Shown here in pieces: positions 26,493-35,044 of a DNA stretch of 63,047 bases; the stretch's first letter is position 1; each line of letters starts with the position of its first letter. A program made the position numbers and the translations under genes. The notes under the pieces were generated by a model, which worked only from the letters and a program-made list of their open reading frames with translations, made no database searches and was not told where the DNA came from. The DNA lies in NCBI GenBank assembly GCA_902797435.1, contig CADBSV010000005.1, forward strand, positions 1-63,047. Reading direction: 5' to 3'. Source of the stretch: an uncultured Bacteroidia bacterium (GTDB lineage Bacteria; Bacteroidota; Bacteroidia; Bacteroidales; UBA932).

Positions 26493-27764
26493 ATGAAAAA
26501 GATTTTCAAATTAATCGCAGCGCTGGCCGTTCCGGCTGCAGCCTTCGTCGCATGTTCAAAAGACGAGGGCGGTGACGGTTCCGACCTCACGGCCGAGGAG
26601 AAAGCCCTCAAGGCTGCCGTAGAGGAGTATGTTCCTGGCGTAATCTATTCAATTTACGATAAGCTTGCCGATTCTACGGCAGATCTGTATGACCAGCTCG
26701 CAGATCTTAAGAAAGGAGGCGTAGATGCCCTTACGGATGATAAGATCGCTTCGGTGTGCAACGTTTTCCTTGATGCCCGTGCCTATTGGGAGAAGAGCGA
26801 GGCGTTCCTGTTCGGAGCGGCTACCGCTTATGGAATCGATCCCCACATCGACAGCTGGCCTCTCGACCGCAAGAAACTTGCAAAGGAACTGAGCAAGTCG
26901 GATGTCATAGCCGACCTTGAAGAAGAAGGTGCCGGTGCAGTTGACGAGGTAGGTACCGCAAATCTGGGTTTCCACGGAATCGAATTCATCCTTTTCCGCG
27001 ACGGAAAACCGCGCGAAGCTTCTGCTTTCAAATCTTTCGACGACGATGCGGAGCTCGCAGCCTATAAGATTTCCGGCCGCTGCGAACTCATCTTTGCGGC
27101 AGCTGTGGCGGAAGATCTGCGCAATTATTGCTGGAAGCTTCAGGCCTCATGGAATCCCAAGGATTTCGCGCTTGGTTTCGTATATGATTTCGATGAAGGG
27201 ATCACTACACGCCGTGCATACGTGAACGACGTGGTGGAAATCCCCGGAGAGGTTGACAGCGATTATACTTTCGGTGAAAACCTGCTTGCAAGCGCTACTG
27301 CAGGAAGCACCTACAGGACATGGCAGAGGGCAGTAACGACCATACTCGTTTCTGGCTGTTCCAACATCTGCTCGGAGGTTGCAAACTCCAAGATTGCTTC
27401 GGCATACGACGTGAACAGCAGCGACTATGACGGCGATTATATAGAGAGTCCATATTCCAAGAAGTCTTATCTCGATTTCTACAACAACATTCAGAGCATC
27501 GTTTATAGTTTATATGGGAAAGACGGCGCTACTGCTCCGTCTTCAAAGTGCATCTACAGCGTTCTTTCACGCTTTGGCTACGAAGGTGCGGCGAGGCTGA
27601 AATCCACACTTGAGGGCGCAGTCGCATCCCTTCAGGCATGTCTTGACAGCGGAAAGGCTTTTGTTGACGAACCTACGGCCGAATGTGCCGGCAATGCCAT
27701 CGAGGCAATCAACGCCCTCGATGTCGAACTCAACAAGGCGGCAGACTGGGTAAGCGGGCTTTAA
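26493..27764 (+). CDS. Imelysin-family (peptidase M75) lipoprotein
   Basis: A 423-residue imelysin-like protein, the family of IrpA, IcmP and EfeO-related periplasmic proteins involved in iron handling. The signal peptide ends with lipobox AFVAC (Cys21), so it is probably anchored to a membrane. The family GxHxxE motif is intact as GFHGIEF, with His161 and Glu164. The fold consists of two helical bundles, seen here as helix-rich halves around that motif. It is located between the porin and the di-haem gene (12-bp gap). Imelysin beside a DUF1111 di-haem protein recurs in other phyla, for example near icmP in Pseudomonas. Confidence 0.87.
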   Translation: MKKIFKLIAALAVPAAAFVACSKDEGGDGSDLTAEEKALKAAVEEYVPGVIYSIYDKLADSTADLYDQLADLKKGGVDALTDDKIASVCNVFLDARAYWEKSEAFLFGAATAYGIDPHIDSWPLDRKKLAKELSKSDVIADLEEEGAGAVDEVGTANLGFHGIEFILFRDGKPREASAFKSFDDDAELAAYKISGRCELIFAAAVAEDLRNYCWKLQASWNPKDFALGFVYDFDEGITTRRAYVNDVVEIPGEVDSDYTFGENLLASATAGSTYRTWQRAVTTILVSGCSNICSEVANSKIASAYDVNSSDYDGDYIESPYSKKSYLDFYNNIQSIVYSLYGKDGATAPSSKCIYSVLSRFGYEGAARLKSTLEGAVASLQACLDSGKAFVDEPTAECAGNAIEAINALDVELNKAADWVSGL

Positions 27765-27776
27765 TCAACAGCAGTC

Positions 27777-29606
27777 ATGAACAAGATTTCAAGATTAGTA
27801 TTCTTTTTCCTCGCCGCAGCGGTATTCGCCTCCTGCAAAAACGATGAAGGTACTTCAAGCGTTTCAAGGGCGGTTTCCGATGCGAAGTATGTAGGGCAGG
27901 CAGTAGGCAACTTCGACGCTTCCGAGTGGTATCCCGGAGGTCAGCTGGGCACCACCACCAATATTTCCGAAGGATGCTACGAAGATCCGGCTCCCGCTGT
28001 GGAAGCGGCAGGCCTCGATCATGCATTCCTTCTCGGCGAGTATCAGTTCGAGAGGTCTTACAACGAAGGCAGCGGACAGTTCGGAGGGCTCGGTCCCGCA
28101 CATGTGCGCAAATCCTGCCTCGACTGCCATCCGGCATACGGCCATGGCCAGTGGAAAGAAAAATATGAGGCCAATACTTCGAATGCATGGGGCAACGGTT
28201 ATCTTCTGGTGGTATATTATACCAACGGGAACAGCAACGACGGCCCTTATGTGGGAGAAGTTACCGGAATGCCGCAGACCATGTCCCTTTCTCCTTTCCT
28301 TCCTCCCATCGATGAAACCAAGATTCAGCTTTCCTGGAGCGAAGTTTCCGAGATGGAAAGCGGGCTTCCGATGAAGTTCCGCGACGGAGAGAGCTACAAG
28401 CTCCAGTATCCTACCCTTTATATTCCCAGGGAGGCGTTCAACACCAATCCAACTCCTTATGACAATCTTCCTTATACGGATGCGAGCGGCAAGACGTACA
28501 GCGACGTGGGTTTCCGCCTCGAATCCACTATAGGAGTGACGGGCGTAGGACTCATTGACGCTCTGGACCAGGACGAAATCCGCGAAACCTACGAGGCGGA
28601 GGCTGCTTATCTGAGCGAAGCCGGCCTGTATGAGAAACACGGCCTCAATCCCGCTTTCTGGCCAGGAGAGAACGCCATCGATTTCGCACCGTCCGCCTAT
28701 TACCATAACTGGCAGAACGGAGCGGTTCTCGAGGACGGCAAGAATATCGGTTCCGGATATGATGCCGATGGCAATTATTATGAGCGCGACGCCTACATGG
28801 ACGGCAAACTCGTAAAGAAGTTCACCTATGCCATGACCCGCGGAACCCTTCAGGACGGAGCCGGTGCAAATGCCATCTGGAACATAACCAACGTATCCCG
28901 CCCCGACCGCCCGTTCCTTTATACTACAAATGCATGGGCAAAGGCGATGTCTGAAAACGCCGATGTCATAGCCGCCATAAAGGCCGATCCGGATTCTCCC
29001 TATTACGCGGACGGTACCGACGCCGGCATCAAGGAGGCGGTGTATGAGCTTCTCCGTCCCGGAACCAACCAGTTCGACAACAAGTATCACAACTTCACCC
29101 CGGATATGACGGCTGACGAGTTCTACAACTTCATGGTGTGGCACCGCGGTCTCGCAATCCCCCGCGCCCGTGACCTGAACGACCCGGAAGTGCAGAAGGG
29201 AAAGGACCTCTTCATGAAGATGGGCTGTGCATCCTGCCACAAGGCGAAGTGGACTACCGGGTCCGACAATTACTGGTCTCCCGCCCTCAATGGCGGAAAA
29301 CCTCTTCCCCGCTACGCTAACCAGACTATCTATCCTTATTCAGACTTCATCCAGCACCGTCTTTACATGAAGAACGACATTCATGGAACATGGTGCCGCA
29401 CCACTCCCCTCTGGGGACGCGGGCTTTCTGCAGAAAATACTGGCCGCAGCGACCGCCTGCATGACTGCCGCGCCAGGAATGTTGTTGAAGCAATCATGTG
29501 GCATGCATACAGCAAAGATAGCGACGCCTACTACAGTGCTGAACAGTTCTACAACCTCACGAAGGAAGAAAGGGATGCCGTAGTGAGATTTATTAATTCC
29601 ATTTGA
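27777..29606 (+). CDS. DUF1111 di-haem oxidoreductase lipoprotein
   Basis: A 609-residue protein of the DUF1111 (thiol oxidoreductase-like, MauG/CcpA-related) family. Two c-type haem sites are visible: CLDCH at 114-118 and CASCH at 484-488. The signal peptide carries lipobox VFASC (Cys19), so the protein is membrane-anchored and works outside the cytoplasm. AxHRxL-like context TPLWGRGL late in the chain is typical. It needs cytochrome c maturation, and the CcsBA gene follows with TGATG overlap. It probably acts with imelysin on iron or an oxidised substrate; the reaction is unknown. Confidence 0.88.
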   Translation: MNKISRLVFFFLAAAVFASCKNDEGTSSVSRAVSDAKYVGQAVGNFDASEWYPGGQLGTTTNISEGCYEDPAPAVEAAGLDHAFLLGEYQFERSYNEGSGQFGGLGPAHVRKSCLDCHPAYGHGQWKEKYEANTSNAWGNGYLLVVYYTNGNSNDGPYVGEVTGMPQTMSLSPFLPPIDETKIQLSWSEVSEMESGLPMKFRDGESYKLQYPTLYIPREAFNTNPTPYDNLPYTDASGKTYSDVGFRLESTIGVTGVGLIDALDQDEIRETYEAEAAYLSEAGLYEKHGLNPAFWPGENAIDFAPSAYYHNWQNGAVLEDGKNIGSGYDADGNYYERDAYMDGKLVKKFTYAMTRGTLQDGAGANAIWNITNVSRPDRPFLYTTNAWAKAMSENADVIAAIKADPDSPYYADGTDAGIKEAVYELLRPGTNQFDNKYHNFTPDMTADEFYNFMVWHRGLAIPRARDLNDPEVQKGKDLFMKMGCASCHKAKWTTGSDNYWSPALNGGKPLPRYANQTIYPYSDFIQHRLYMKNDIHGTWCRTTPLWGRGLSAENTGRSDRLHDCRARNVVEAIMWHAYSKDSDAYYSAEQFYNLTKEERDAVVRFINSI

Positions 29607-31678
29607 TGAAAAATAAGATTTTTAGTACGATCTCTTTTTCAGCCATGGCAGTCCTCATCGTGATGATGATGGCTGCCACGGTCTTTGAAAAGTTCAAAGG
29701 CACTCCCTTAGCCTTCAGGTATTTCTATCACTCTCCCCTCTTCATTGCCCTTTGGGCCGTGACAGCCGTGAGCGGACTCGTGTACATCTTATCTGCCAAA
29801 GTGCAGCGCAATCCGGCGACATTCGGAATTCATATTGCCCTTGTCGTAATTCTTGCCGGAGCGCTCATAACTCACCTTACCTCAGAGAGCGGCGAGCTTC
29901 ACCTCAGGCTGGATGCCCCTGCGGCTGAAGCATTTGTGGATGAAGACGGAAACGAGCGCGCCCTTCCTTTCAGTGTTAGTCTGGAAAGCTTTGAAATAGA
30001 ATACTATACTGGTTCCAAAAGACCGTCGGACTTTATCAGTACGGTGGTAATCGATGGACACCGCGAAGTCATTTCCATGAACAATATCGCCCGCTGCGAA
30101 GGGTATCGTTTTTACCAGGCAGATTTTGACCAGGACCGCAGAGGGAGCATCCTTGCGGTAACGCACGACCCGTGGGGCAACGGCGTCACTTATGCCGGTT
30201 ATCTGCTGCTTGCGCTTTCCATGCTGGGTTTCTTTTTCCAGAAAGACACGGCCTTCCGCAGGGCGCTCAGGCGTCTGGGAGGAGTTGCCGCCGCGCTTGT
30301 GCTGCTAATTGCCATGCCGCAGCCTGCTTCGGCTTCGGAAAAAGAACTGCCTGCTGTTCCGAAGGAGGTTGCTACCCAGATGGGAGACCTTGCAGTTTAT
30401 TATAAGGACCGTGTATGTCCGCTGCAGACCCTTGCCAGGGACTATTGCCTAAAAGCTTACGGGAAGGCGCACATGGGGCCCTATTCGGCCGAGCAGGTCG
30501 TTTCGTCCTGGTTCTTCTATTATGACTGGTGGCGCGGTGTCCCGCTCAAGATAAAGGCCTCCGAAAAGGGTACGGTGAAGGAAAACGAAAAACAGTCTCT
30601 GGTGATGAAGGCGGCTTCCGGCGAAGCTTTCAGCATCTTCCCCATCGCTGACAGCACGGGACGCATAGAATGGTACAACCCCACTGGTGAACTGCCTGCA
30701 GGTCTTGAATACGACCGTTGGGTATTCGTGCGCAAGACCCTTGAGCTCATGAAAAAAGAGGCAGCGTCTGAAAACTGGGATGAAGTATCGCGGCTCATTG
30801 CCGGAATAAAGAAATACCAGCAGAGTGAGGCCGCCTCCGTGCTTCCCCCAGTGGCAAGGTACAAGGCCGAGAAATTGTACAACGGCATTTCGCGTCCTAT
30901 GGTACCGTTCATGGTTTCGATAACCATGGGATTGGTGCTTTTCGTCCTTTTCGGGCTCTGGACGGCAAAAGGTAAAAGGCCGCCAATACGGCTGCAGCTC
31001 ATTCTTGCCGTCATTGCCGGGATACTTGCTCTTTATCTAACGACCGTCATTGTCCTGAGGTGGTATGCATCTGGAAGCAGGCCGTTTGCAGGCAGTTACG
31101 CCGTCATGATGCTGATGGCATGGGTTGCAAGCATCGCGCATCTGCTGCTCTGGAAGCGTTTCCCGCTTGTCCAGCCGCTTGCCTTCCTGGTGTCGGGCTT
31201 TACCATGCTCATGGCTTCGCTTTCCAGCGCCAATCCTCAGATAACGCATCTGATGCCCGTGCTGCAGAGCCCGCTGCTCTCGATACACGTGCTTTCCATG
31301 ATGGTTTCCTATACCCTGTTCGCACTGGTGATGCTGGGCGGCATCATGGGGCTTTTCATGAAGGGAGAAGCCGCCATGACGCTTCGCGACCTGAGCCTTG
31401 TAATACTCTATCCGGCAGTGTTCCTCATCACTTTCGGAACATTCATCGGAGCGGTGTGGGCAAATATCTCGTGGGGAAGCTACTGGGGCTGGGATCCAAA
31501 GGAGACATGGGCGCTCATTACGCTGCTCATCTACTCCATTCCGCTGCACTGCGAAAAGCTGGGATTCCTCAAGAATCCCCGTGACTTCCACATTTACACC
31601 ATTCTTGCTTTCGCGGCGGTGCTGGTGACTTATTTCGGCGTGAACCTCCTGCTTGGAGGAATGCACAGCTACGCGTAG
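29606..31678 (+). CDS. ccsBA: Cytochrome c synthetase CcsBA (ResB-CcsA fusion)
   Basis: A 690-residue fusion of ResB/CcsB and ResC/CcsA, the System II haem exporter and ligase that attaches haem to CxxCH motifs in the periplasm. The N-terminal half has transmembrane helices around 10-75 and a large periplasmic ResB region; more helices begin near 195. The C-terminal half has the haem-handling WWD motif WGSYWGWDPKETWAL at about 623-637 and conserved periplasmic histidines. Such fusions occur in Bacteroidota and epsilonproteobacteria. Starting one base into the previous stop, it most likely matures the di-haem partner, and may also serve other cytochromes. Confidence 0.93.
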   Translation: MKNKIFSTISFSAMAVLIVMMMAATVFEKFKGTPLAFRYFYHSPLFIALWAVTAVSGLVYILSAKVQRNPATFGIHIALVVILAGALITHLTSESGELHLRLDAPAAEAFVDEDGNERALPFSVSLESFEIEYYTGSKRPSDFISTVVIDGHREVISMNNIARCEGYRFYQADFDQDRRGSILAVTHDPWGNGVTYAGYLLLALSMLGFFFQKDTAFRRALRRLGGVAAALVLLIAMPQPASASEKELPAVPKEVATQMGDLAVYYKDRVCPLQTLARDYCLKAYGKAHMGPYSAEQVVSSWFFYYDWWRGVPLKIKASEKGTVKENEKQSLVMKAASGEAFSIFPIADSTGRIEWYNPTGELPAGLEYDRWVFVRKTLELMKKEAASENWDEVSRLIAGIKKYQQSEAASVLPPVARYKAEKLYNGISRPMVPFMVSITMGLVLFVLFGLWTAKGKRPPIRLQLILAVIAGILALYLTTVIVLRWYASGSRPFAGSYAVMMLMAWVASIAHLLLWKRFPLVQPLAFLVSGFTMLMASLSSANPQITHLMPVLQSPLLSIHVLSMMVSYTLFALVMLGGIMGLFMKGEAAMTLRDLSLVILYPAVFLITFGTFIGAVWANISWGSYWGWDPKETWALITLLIYSIPLHCEKLGFLKNPRDFHIYTILAFAAVLVTYFGVNLLLGGMHSYA

Positions 31679-31684
31679 CAGAGG

Positions 31685-32236
31685 CTACTTGATTGATTCT
31701 ATATCTATCAATCCCTGGAGGATTGCATAAGCGGTGAGGCCGGCTATCGATTTGATGCCGGTCTTTGCCGTTATGTTCTTTCGGTGGGTCATTACCGTGA
31801 AGATCGACAGATTGTACTTGTATGCTATCTCTTTGTTCAGCATGCCCTTGGCTACGCATACAAGGATTTCCTTCTCCCTGGGTGAAAGCTCCCCTCCTTC
31901 GATGGGACGATCGCTCCCGGAGGATATGCTTTTGCGGAGTTTTTTGAGTATTGTCTGGGCGGAGTCGTACAGATAGACGGCCCCGGAAAAACGGCTCAGG
32001 GTCTCTTCGTCGCAGGCCGAATGCACCAGTGCCACCACCGGAATCTCGTGATTGAATACAGACCACAGGTCGGGGACCGAAAGGTCGATGATGACCAGGG
32101 CCGCATCCGTTTCCGAAGGAACGCCTGCGAGGCAGCTCTCCACTACGAATTCACTTCTCGCAAGAACGCTTCGCATGCCTCCGATCAGGATTTCGGAGGA
32201 ACTGATGACAAGTACCTTTATCTTCTCGTTACTCAT
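31685..32236 (-). CDS. LuxR-type regulator with degenerate receiver domain
   Basis: A 183-residue regulator. The N-terminal 100 residues resemble a response-regulator receiver: the phosphoacceptor position is kept (ALVIIDLSVPD), but the acidic pair that binds Mg2+ is ISSSE instead of DD, so ordinary phosphorylation is doubtful. The C-terminal domain is a LuxR/GerE helix-turn-helix: GGELSPREKEILVCVAKGMLNK then IAYKYNLSIFTVMTHRKNI. I start at the ATG at 32236, overlapping the RIC stop by 8 nt, which implies co-translation. It probably responds to the same signal (NO or oxidative iron damage) as the di-iron protein; no sensor kinase is nearby. Confidence 0.83.
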   Translation of the reverse strand: MSNEKIKVLVISSSEILIGGMRSVLARSEFVVESCLAGVPSETDAALVIIDLSVPDLWSVFNHEIPVVALVHSACDEETLSRFSGAVYLYDSAQTILKKLRKSISSGSDRPIEGGELSPREKEILVCVAKGMLNKEIAYKYNLSIFTVMTHRKNITAKTGIKSIAGLTAYAILQGLIDIESIK

Positions 32237-32888
32237 TTGCTTTTCCTCCAATAAGCGGCAGGATAAGACGGTCCTCGATGCGGGAATGGATGATGAGGTC
32301 TTCCTTGAAGGCGTACAAAAAACTGAGCAGCCAGGTGACCTTGGGATCCTGCTTCTCGTAAACCAGATACTTGAGCAGAAGGTTTATGAGGTCCTGAATC
32401 TTCTCTTCAATCTCTCCGTGCTCGTGCTGGAAAACCCTGATGCTTCCCTTCCCCTTGCCGATGGCCTCCAGCGAAGGGAAAATCTTCTTCTCTTCAAGTT
32501 CGAAATGGACTCCGAGTTCGTTCTTGAACTTGCGGAAAAACTCTGAAATCACCTTCTGCTGGGCTTCAGGGCGGCCGACGAGCGTTTCGCCGATGGCTTT
32601 CTCCATCCCCGGCAACCAGGAGTTCTGATAGGAATCGTGCGAGTTTTTAAGAAAAGCCGTTACGTCTGCAACCCGTATCCTGCAGAGTTCCGTTTCTGAG
32701 GGAAGATAATCCTCGGAGAGGGCGGTGCGGCAGATAGAGAGAAACGTGAACGGATCTTTGCCATCCCGTTTGCAGCATTCCTCCACGGATGCCTCGCCGA
32801 ATCCGAAACGGATGCTGAGACGGTCTGCCACGGAGAGGAGGCACGGCGCCGAATTGATGAGATCGGCCATCTTCATGTTAGTGGTCAT
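32229..32888 (-). CDS. RIC-type di-iron hemerythrin protein (ScdA/YtfE)
   Basis: A 219-residue protein of the RIC (repair of iron centres) family. Residues about 10-45 match the ScdA N-terminal domain (LLSVADRLSIRFGFGEASVE then paired cysteines Cys38-Cys39). The hemerythrin domain provides the di-iron ligands His84, His128 with Glu132, His155/His157 with Glu159, and His201 with Glu205. Characterised RIC proteins rebuild Fe-S clusters damaged by nitric oxide or peroxide. It is cytoplasmic. The gene starts 11 bases after tamL and overlaps the LuxR-type regulator, an arrangement suggesting a small stress-response unit at the end of a longer transcript. Confidence 0.88.
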   Translation of the reverse strand: MTTNMKMADLINSAPCLLSVADRLSIRFGFGEASVEECCKRDGKDPFTFLSICRTALSEDYLPSETELCRIRVADVTAFLKNSHDSYQNSWLPGMEKAIGETLVGRPEAQQKVISEFFRKFKNELGVHFELEEKKIFPSLEAIGKGKGSIRVFQHEHGEIEEKIQDLINLLLKYLVYEKQDPKVTWLLSFLYAFKEDLIIHSRIEDRLILPLIGGKANE

Positions 32889-32899
32889 AATCGATTCTG

Positions 32900-35041
32900 T
32901 TAGAAGGGATATCCTATACCGAAATGAAATGCATTGTTCCCGGAAGCGAGCCAGCTGCCTGCTCCTATAAGGCGCTTTCCTTCTTCCCTGCTGGGGTCGT
33001 AGAGCTGCATGCCGAAGTCTATACGGATCAGGATGAACTGGAGATTGAGACGCAGCCCTGCTCCCCAGTCGGCAGCCACGGTCTTATAGAAATCGGAGAT
33101 GCGGAACTGTCCGTCACCTTCCGAAAGCGTCCAGACATTACCTATGTCGGCGAAGAGCGCGCCCTCGAATTTCCAGAATATGCCGAACCTGTACTCCAGG
33201 TTTGCTTCAAGTTTTATGTCTCCCGTCTGGCTGGGGATGGAGAAGAACGTATTCGCCGGCTGCGCACCAGGCCCAAGGGCCCTTGCCTGCCAGCCCCTCA
33301 TGCTTGAGGCTCCTCCGGCATAGAACTGTTTTTCAAACGGGAGGGCATTGCTGTTGCCGTATGCGTAACCGAATCCCCCGAGCATCCTCATGGCCACTGC
33401 CTGCCTGTTCCCGTAGCCGTATCGCATTGTCCGTCCCCAGGAGAACTCTCCCCTTACGTACTGCGAGTACGGGGCTCCGGCTATCATGCGAGTGCCGTCG
33501 GAATTCTGGGGAAGCATGGAATTGAAGAGGCTGATGGCATTGCCGGAGAGGTCCAGGCTAAGCCTTCGGAATGTATAGGAGCCCTGCGGGACTATGTCTT
33601 CGCTCGAATTGTAATAGAAATCGGCACCGAGACCGGCATCGAGGTGGTCCTGATAGGCATAACGCATGAACGGGTTGCGTTCGAGCGTCCGTGCAAAGCC
33701 GCTGTCGAGCCCGAAAAGGCGTACAAAATTGGCCCTTAGGGGGAACACCTTGTAGGAGACCTTACCTCTGCTGACTCCTGAATAACCGAATGCGGCAGAA
33801 ACTACGGCCCTGTTGTATTCGGGGCGCTCCTGATAGTTGTATGCAGCGTTTATCTCCGTCCGTGGGATTCTCGGACCTTTGAAGGCCGTGTACGGAAGGC
33901 CTAGGAATTTTGGAAGGCTCAGGCCGGCGGAGATACCGTATTCGATGGCTTTTGTCTCGTCGGATAGCCTGTACTGGAAATCTCCGCTGAAGGCGAGGTT
34001 GAACCATTCTCCTCCGTGGAAAATATTCTTGTGGTAGAACGAAACCTGCGGTGAGAACCCGAGCAGCCCGGTTGAATTGGAACTGCCTTCGGCCTTTATC
34101 TTGAAACCCTGGACAGGCGACTGCGAAAGATAGATTCCACAGTCCACCTTGTTGCTGTCGGAAGGGGTCATCTGCACCTGTACGCTGCTGAAAACCTTGA
34201 TGCTGGAAAGCCGCGAATAGGTGTTGGCGACGCTGGTCTCGGAATAGAGGTCTCCCGGGTGTATGGTATTCAGCCCCAGCAGAAGTTTCTCGCGGAAAGG
34301 AAGGGTTTCCGGCCTGGAAATGGTGACGTCTCCTATGTAATACCTGCGCAGCGGCCTTGCTGCGGCGGGCGTTTCGTTACGGGTGTATTCCTTGACCCTA
34401 TAAATCAGGGTTGCGGTACCGTCAGCAAGAGTGTCTGCCTCGAAGGAGAAGTGATTCTTGCTGAGATCGAAATAGCCCAGATTCCGGAGGCGCACGGTGC
34501 TGCGCACCGATTCCTCTTCCAGGGTCTCCTCGGACAGCCAGCTGTACTTCAGGGCTGCGCTGCTGTTAAGGGTGTCGGCATAAAAGTCCTTGGGAAAATC
34601 CCCGTGAGGAGGGATGTCATAGACGATAGAATCCACAAGGTAGCTCTTGCCCGGCCTTATCCTGTAGGTTACCCTGGCCTTTCGTCCCTTGTATGTGGTT
34701 TCTCCCGAGACTTTTGAGCCATAATAGCCAAGATACTCCAGACGTGTTTCGAGATTCTCGCAGGTGGATGCCACCGCAGTCGAATCGTACACTACCGGGG
34801 CGCGTCCTACCTTATGCAGGAGTCCGTCCTTGCGCGACCAGTTGTAAACGCAGATAAGGGGACTCCACTTCTGGGCATCCTGCCGTATGTAGGAGTTGAG
34901 TTCGCTGTCCTGGAAGCGCACCGGCCCCTCCATGACGATTACGTTGTTCACGAGCCTGTACTCCCCTTCCCGCAGGACTCTGGTCGTGCTGCAGGCTGCT
35001 GCGATAAAAAGCAGGAACAACAAGGGGAAAACCCGTTTCAT
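32900..35041 (-). CDS. tamL: Lipoprotein Omp85-family protein TamL
   Basis: A 713-residue Omp85/BamA-superfamily protein with a lipoprotein signal peptide (AAACSTT, Cys17), the feature that defines TamL, the Bacteroidota replacement for TamA. POTRA-like domains occupy about 25-340 (GEYRLVNNVIV, RIRPGKSYLVDSIVYDIP), and the C-terminal barrel follows with GASSMRGWQARALGPGAQPA, corresponding to the conserved lid-loop/surface-antigen region, and ends in Phe (HFGIGYPF). It assembles or inserts outer-membrane components, normally with TamB, which is not in this window. It lies 3 bases after the GH13 gene. Confidence 0.9.
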   Translation of the reverse strand: MKRVFPLLFLLFIAAACSTTRVLREGEYRLVNNVIVMEGPVRFQDSELNSYIRQDAQKWSPLICVYNWSRKDGLLHKVGRAPVVYDSTAVASTCENLETRLEYLGYYGSKVSGETTYKGRKARVTYRIRPGKSYLVDSIVYDIPPHGDFPKDFYADTLNSSAALKYSWLSEETLEEESVRSTVRLRNLGYFDLSKNHFSFEADTLADGTATLIYRVKEYTRNETPAAARPLRRYYIGDVTISRPETLPFREKLLLGLNTIHPGDLYSETSVANTYSRLSSIKVFSSVQVQMTPSDSNKVDCGIYLSQSPVQGFKIKAEGSSNSTGLLGFSPQVSFYHKNIFHGGEWFNLAFSGDFQYRLSDETKAIEYGISAGLSLPKFLGLPYTAFKGPRIPRTEINAAYNYQERPEYNRAVVSAAFGYSGVSRGKVSYKVFPLRANFVRLFGLDSGFARTLERNPFMRYAYQDHLDAGLGADFYYNSSEDIVPQGSYTFRRLSLDLSGNAISLFNSMLPQNSDGTRMIAGAPYSQYVRGEFSWGRTMRYGYGNRQAVAMRMLGGFGYAYGNSNALPFEKQFYAGGASSMRGWQARALGPGAQPANTFFSIPSQTGDIKLEANLEYRFGIFWKFEGALFADIGNVWTLSEGDGQFRISDFYKTVAADWGAGLRLNLQFILIRIDFGMQLYDPSREEGKRLIGAGSWLASGNNAFHFGIGYPF

Positions 35042-35044
35042 AAT

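Noticed and set aside
27864-29240. A 458-codon open frame antisense to the di-haem gene
   Set aside because: The sense frame has signal peptide and both CxxCH motifs; the antisense product matches nothing.
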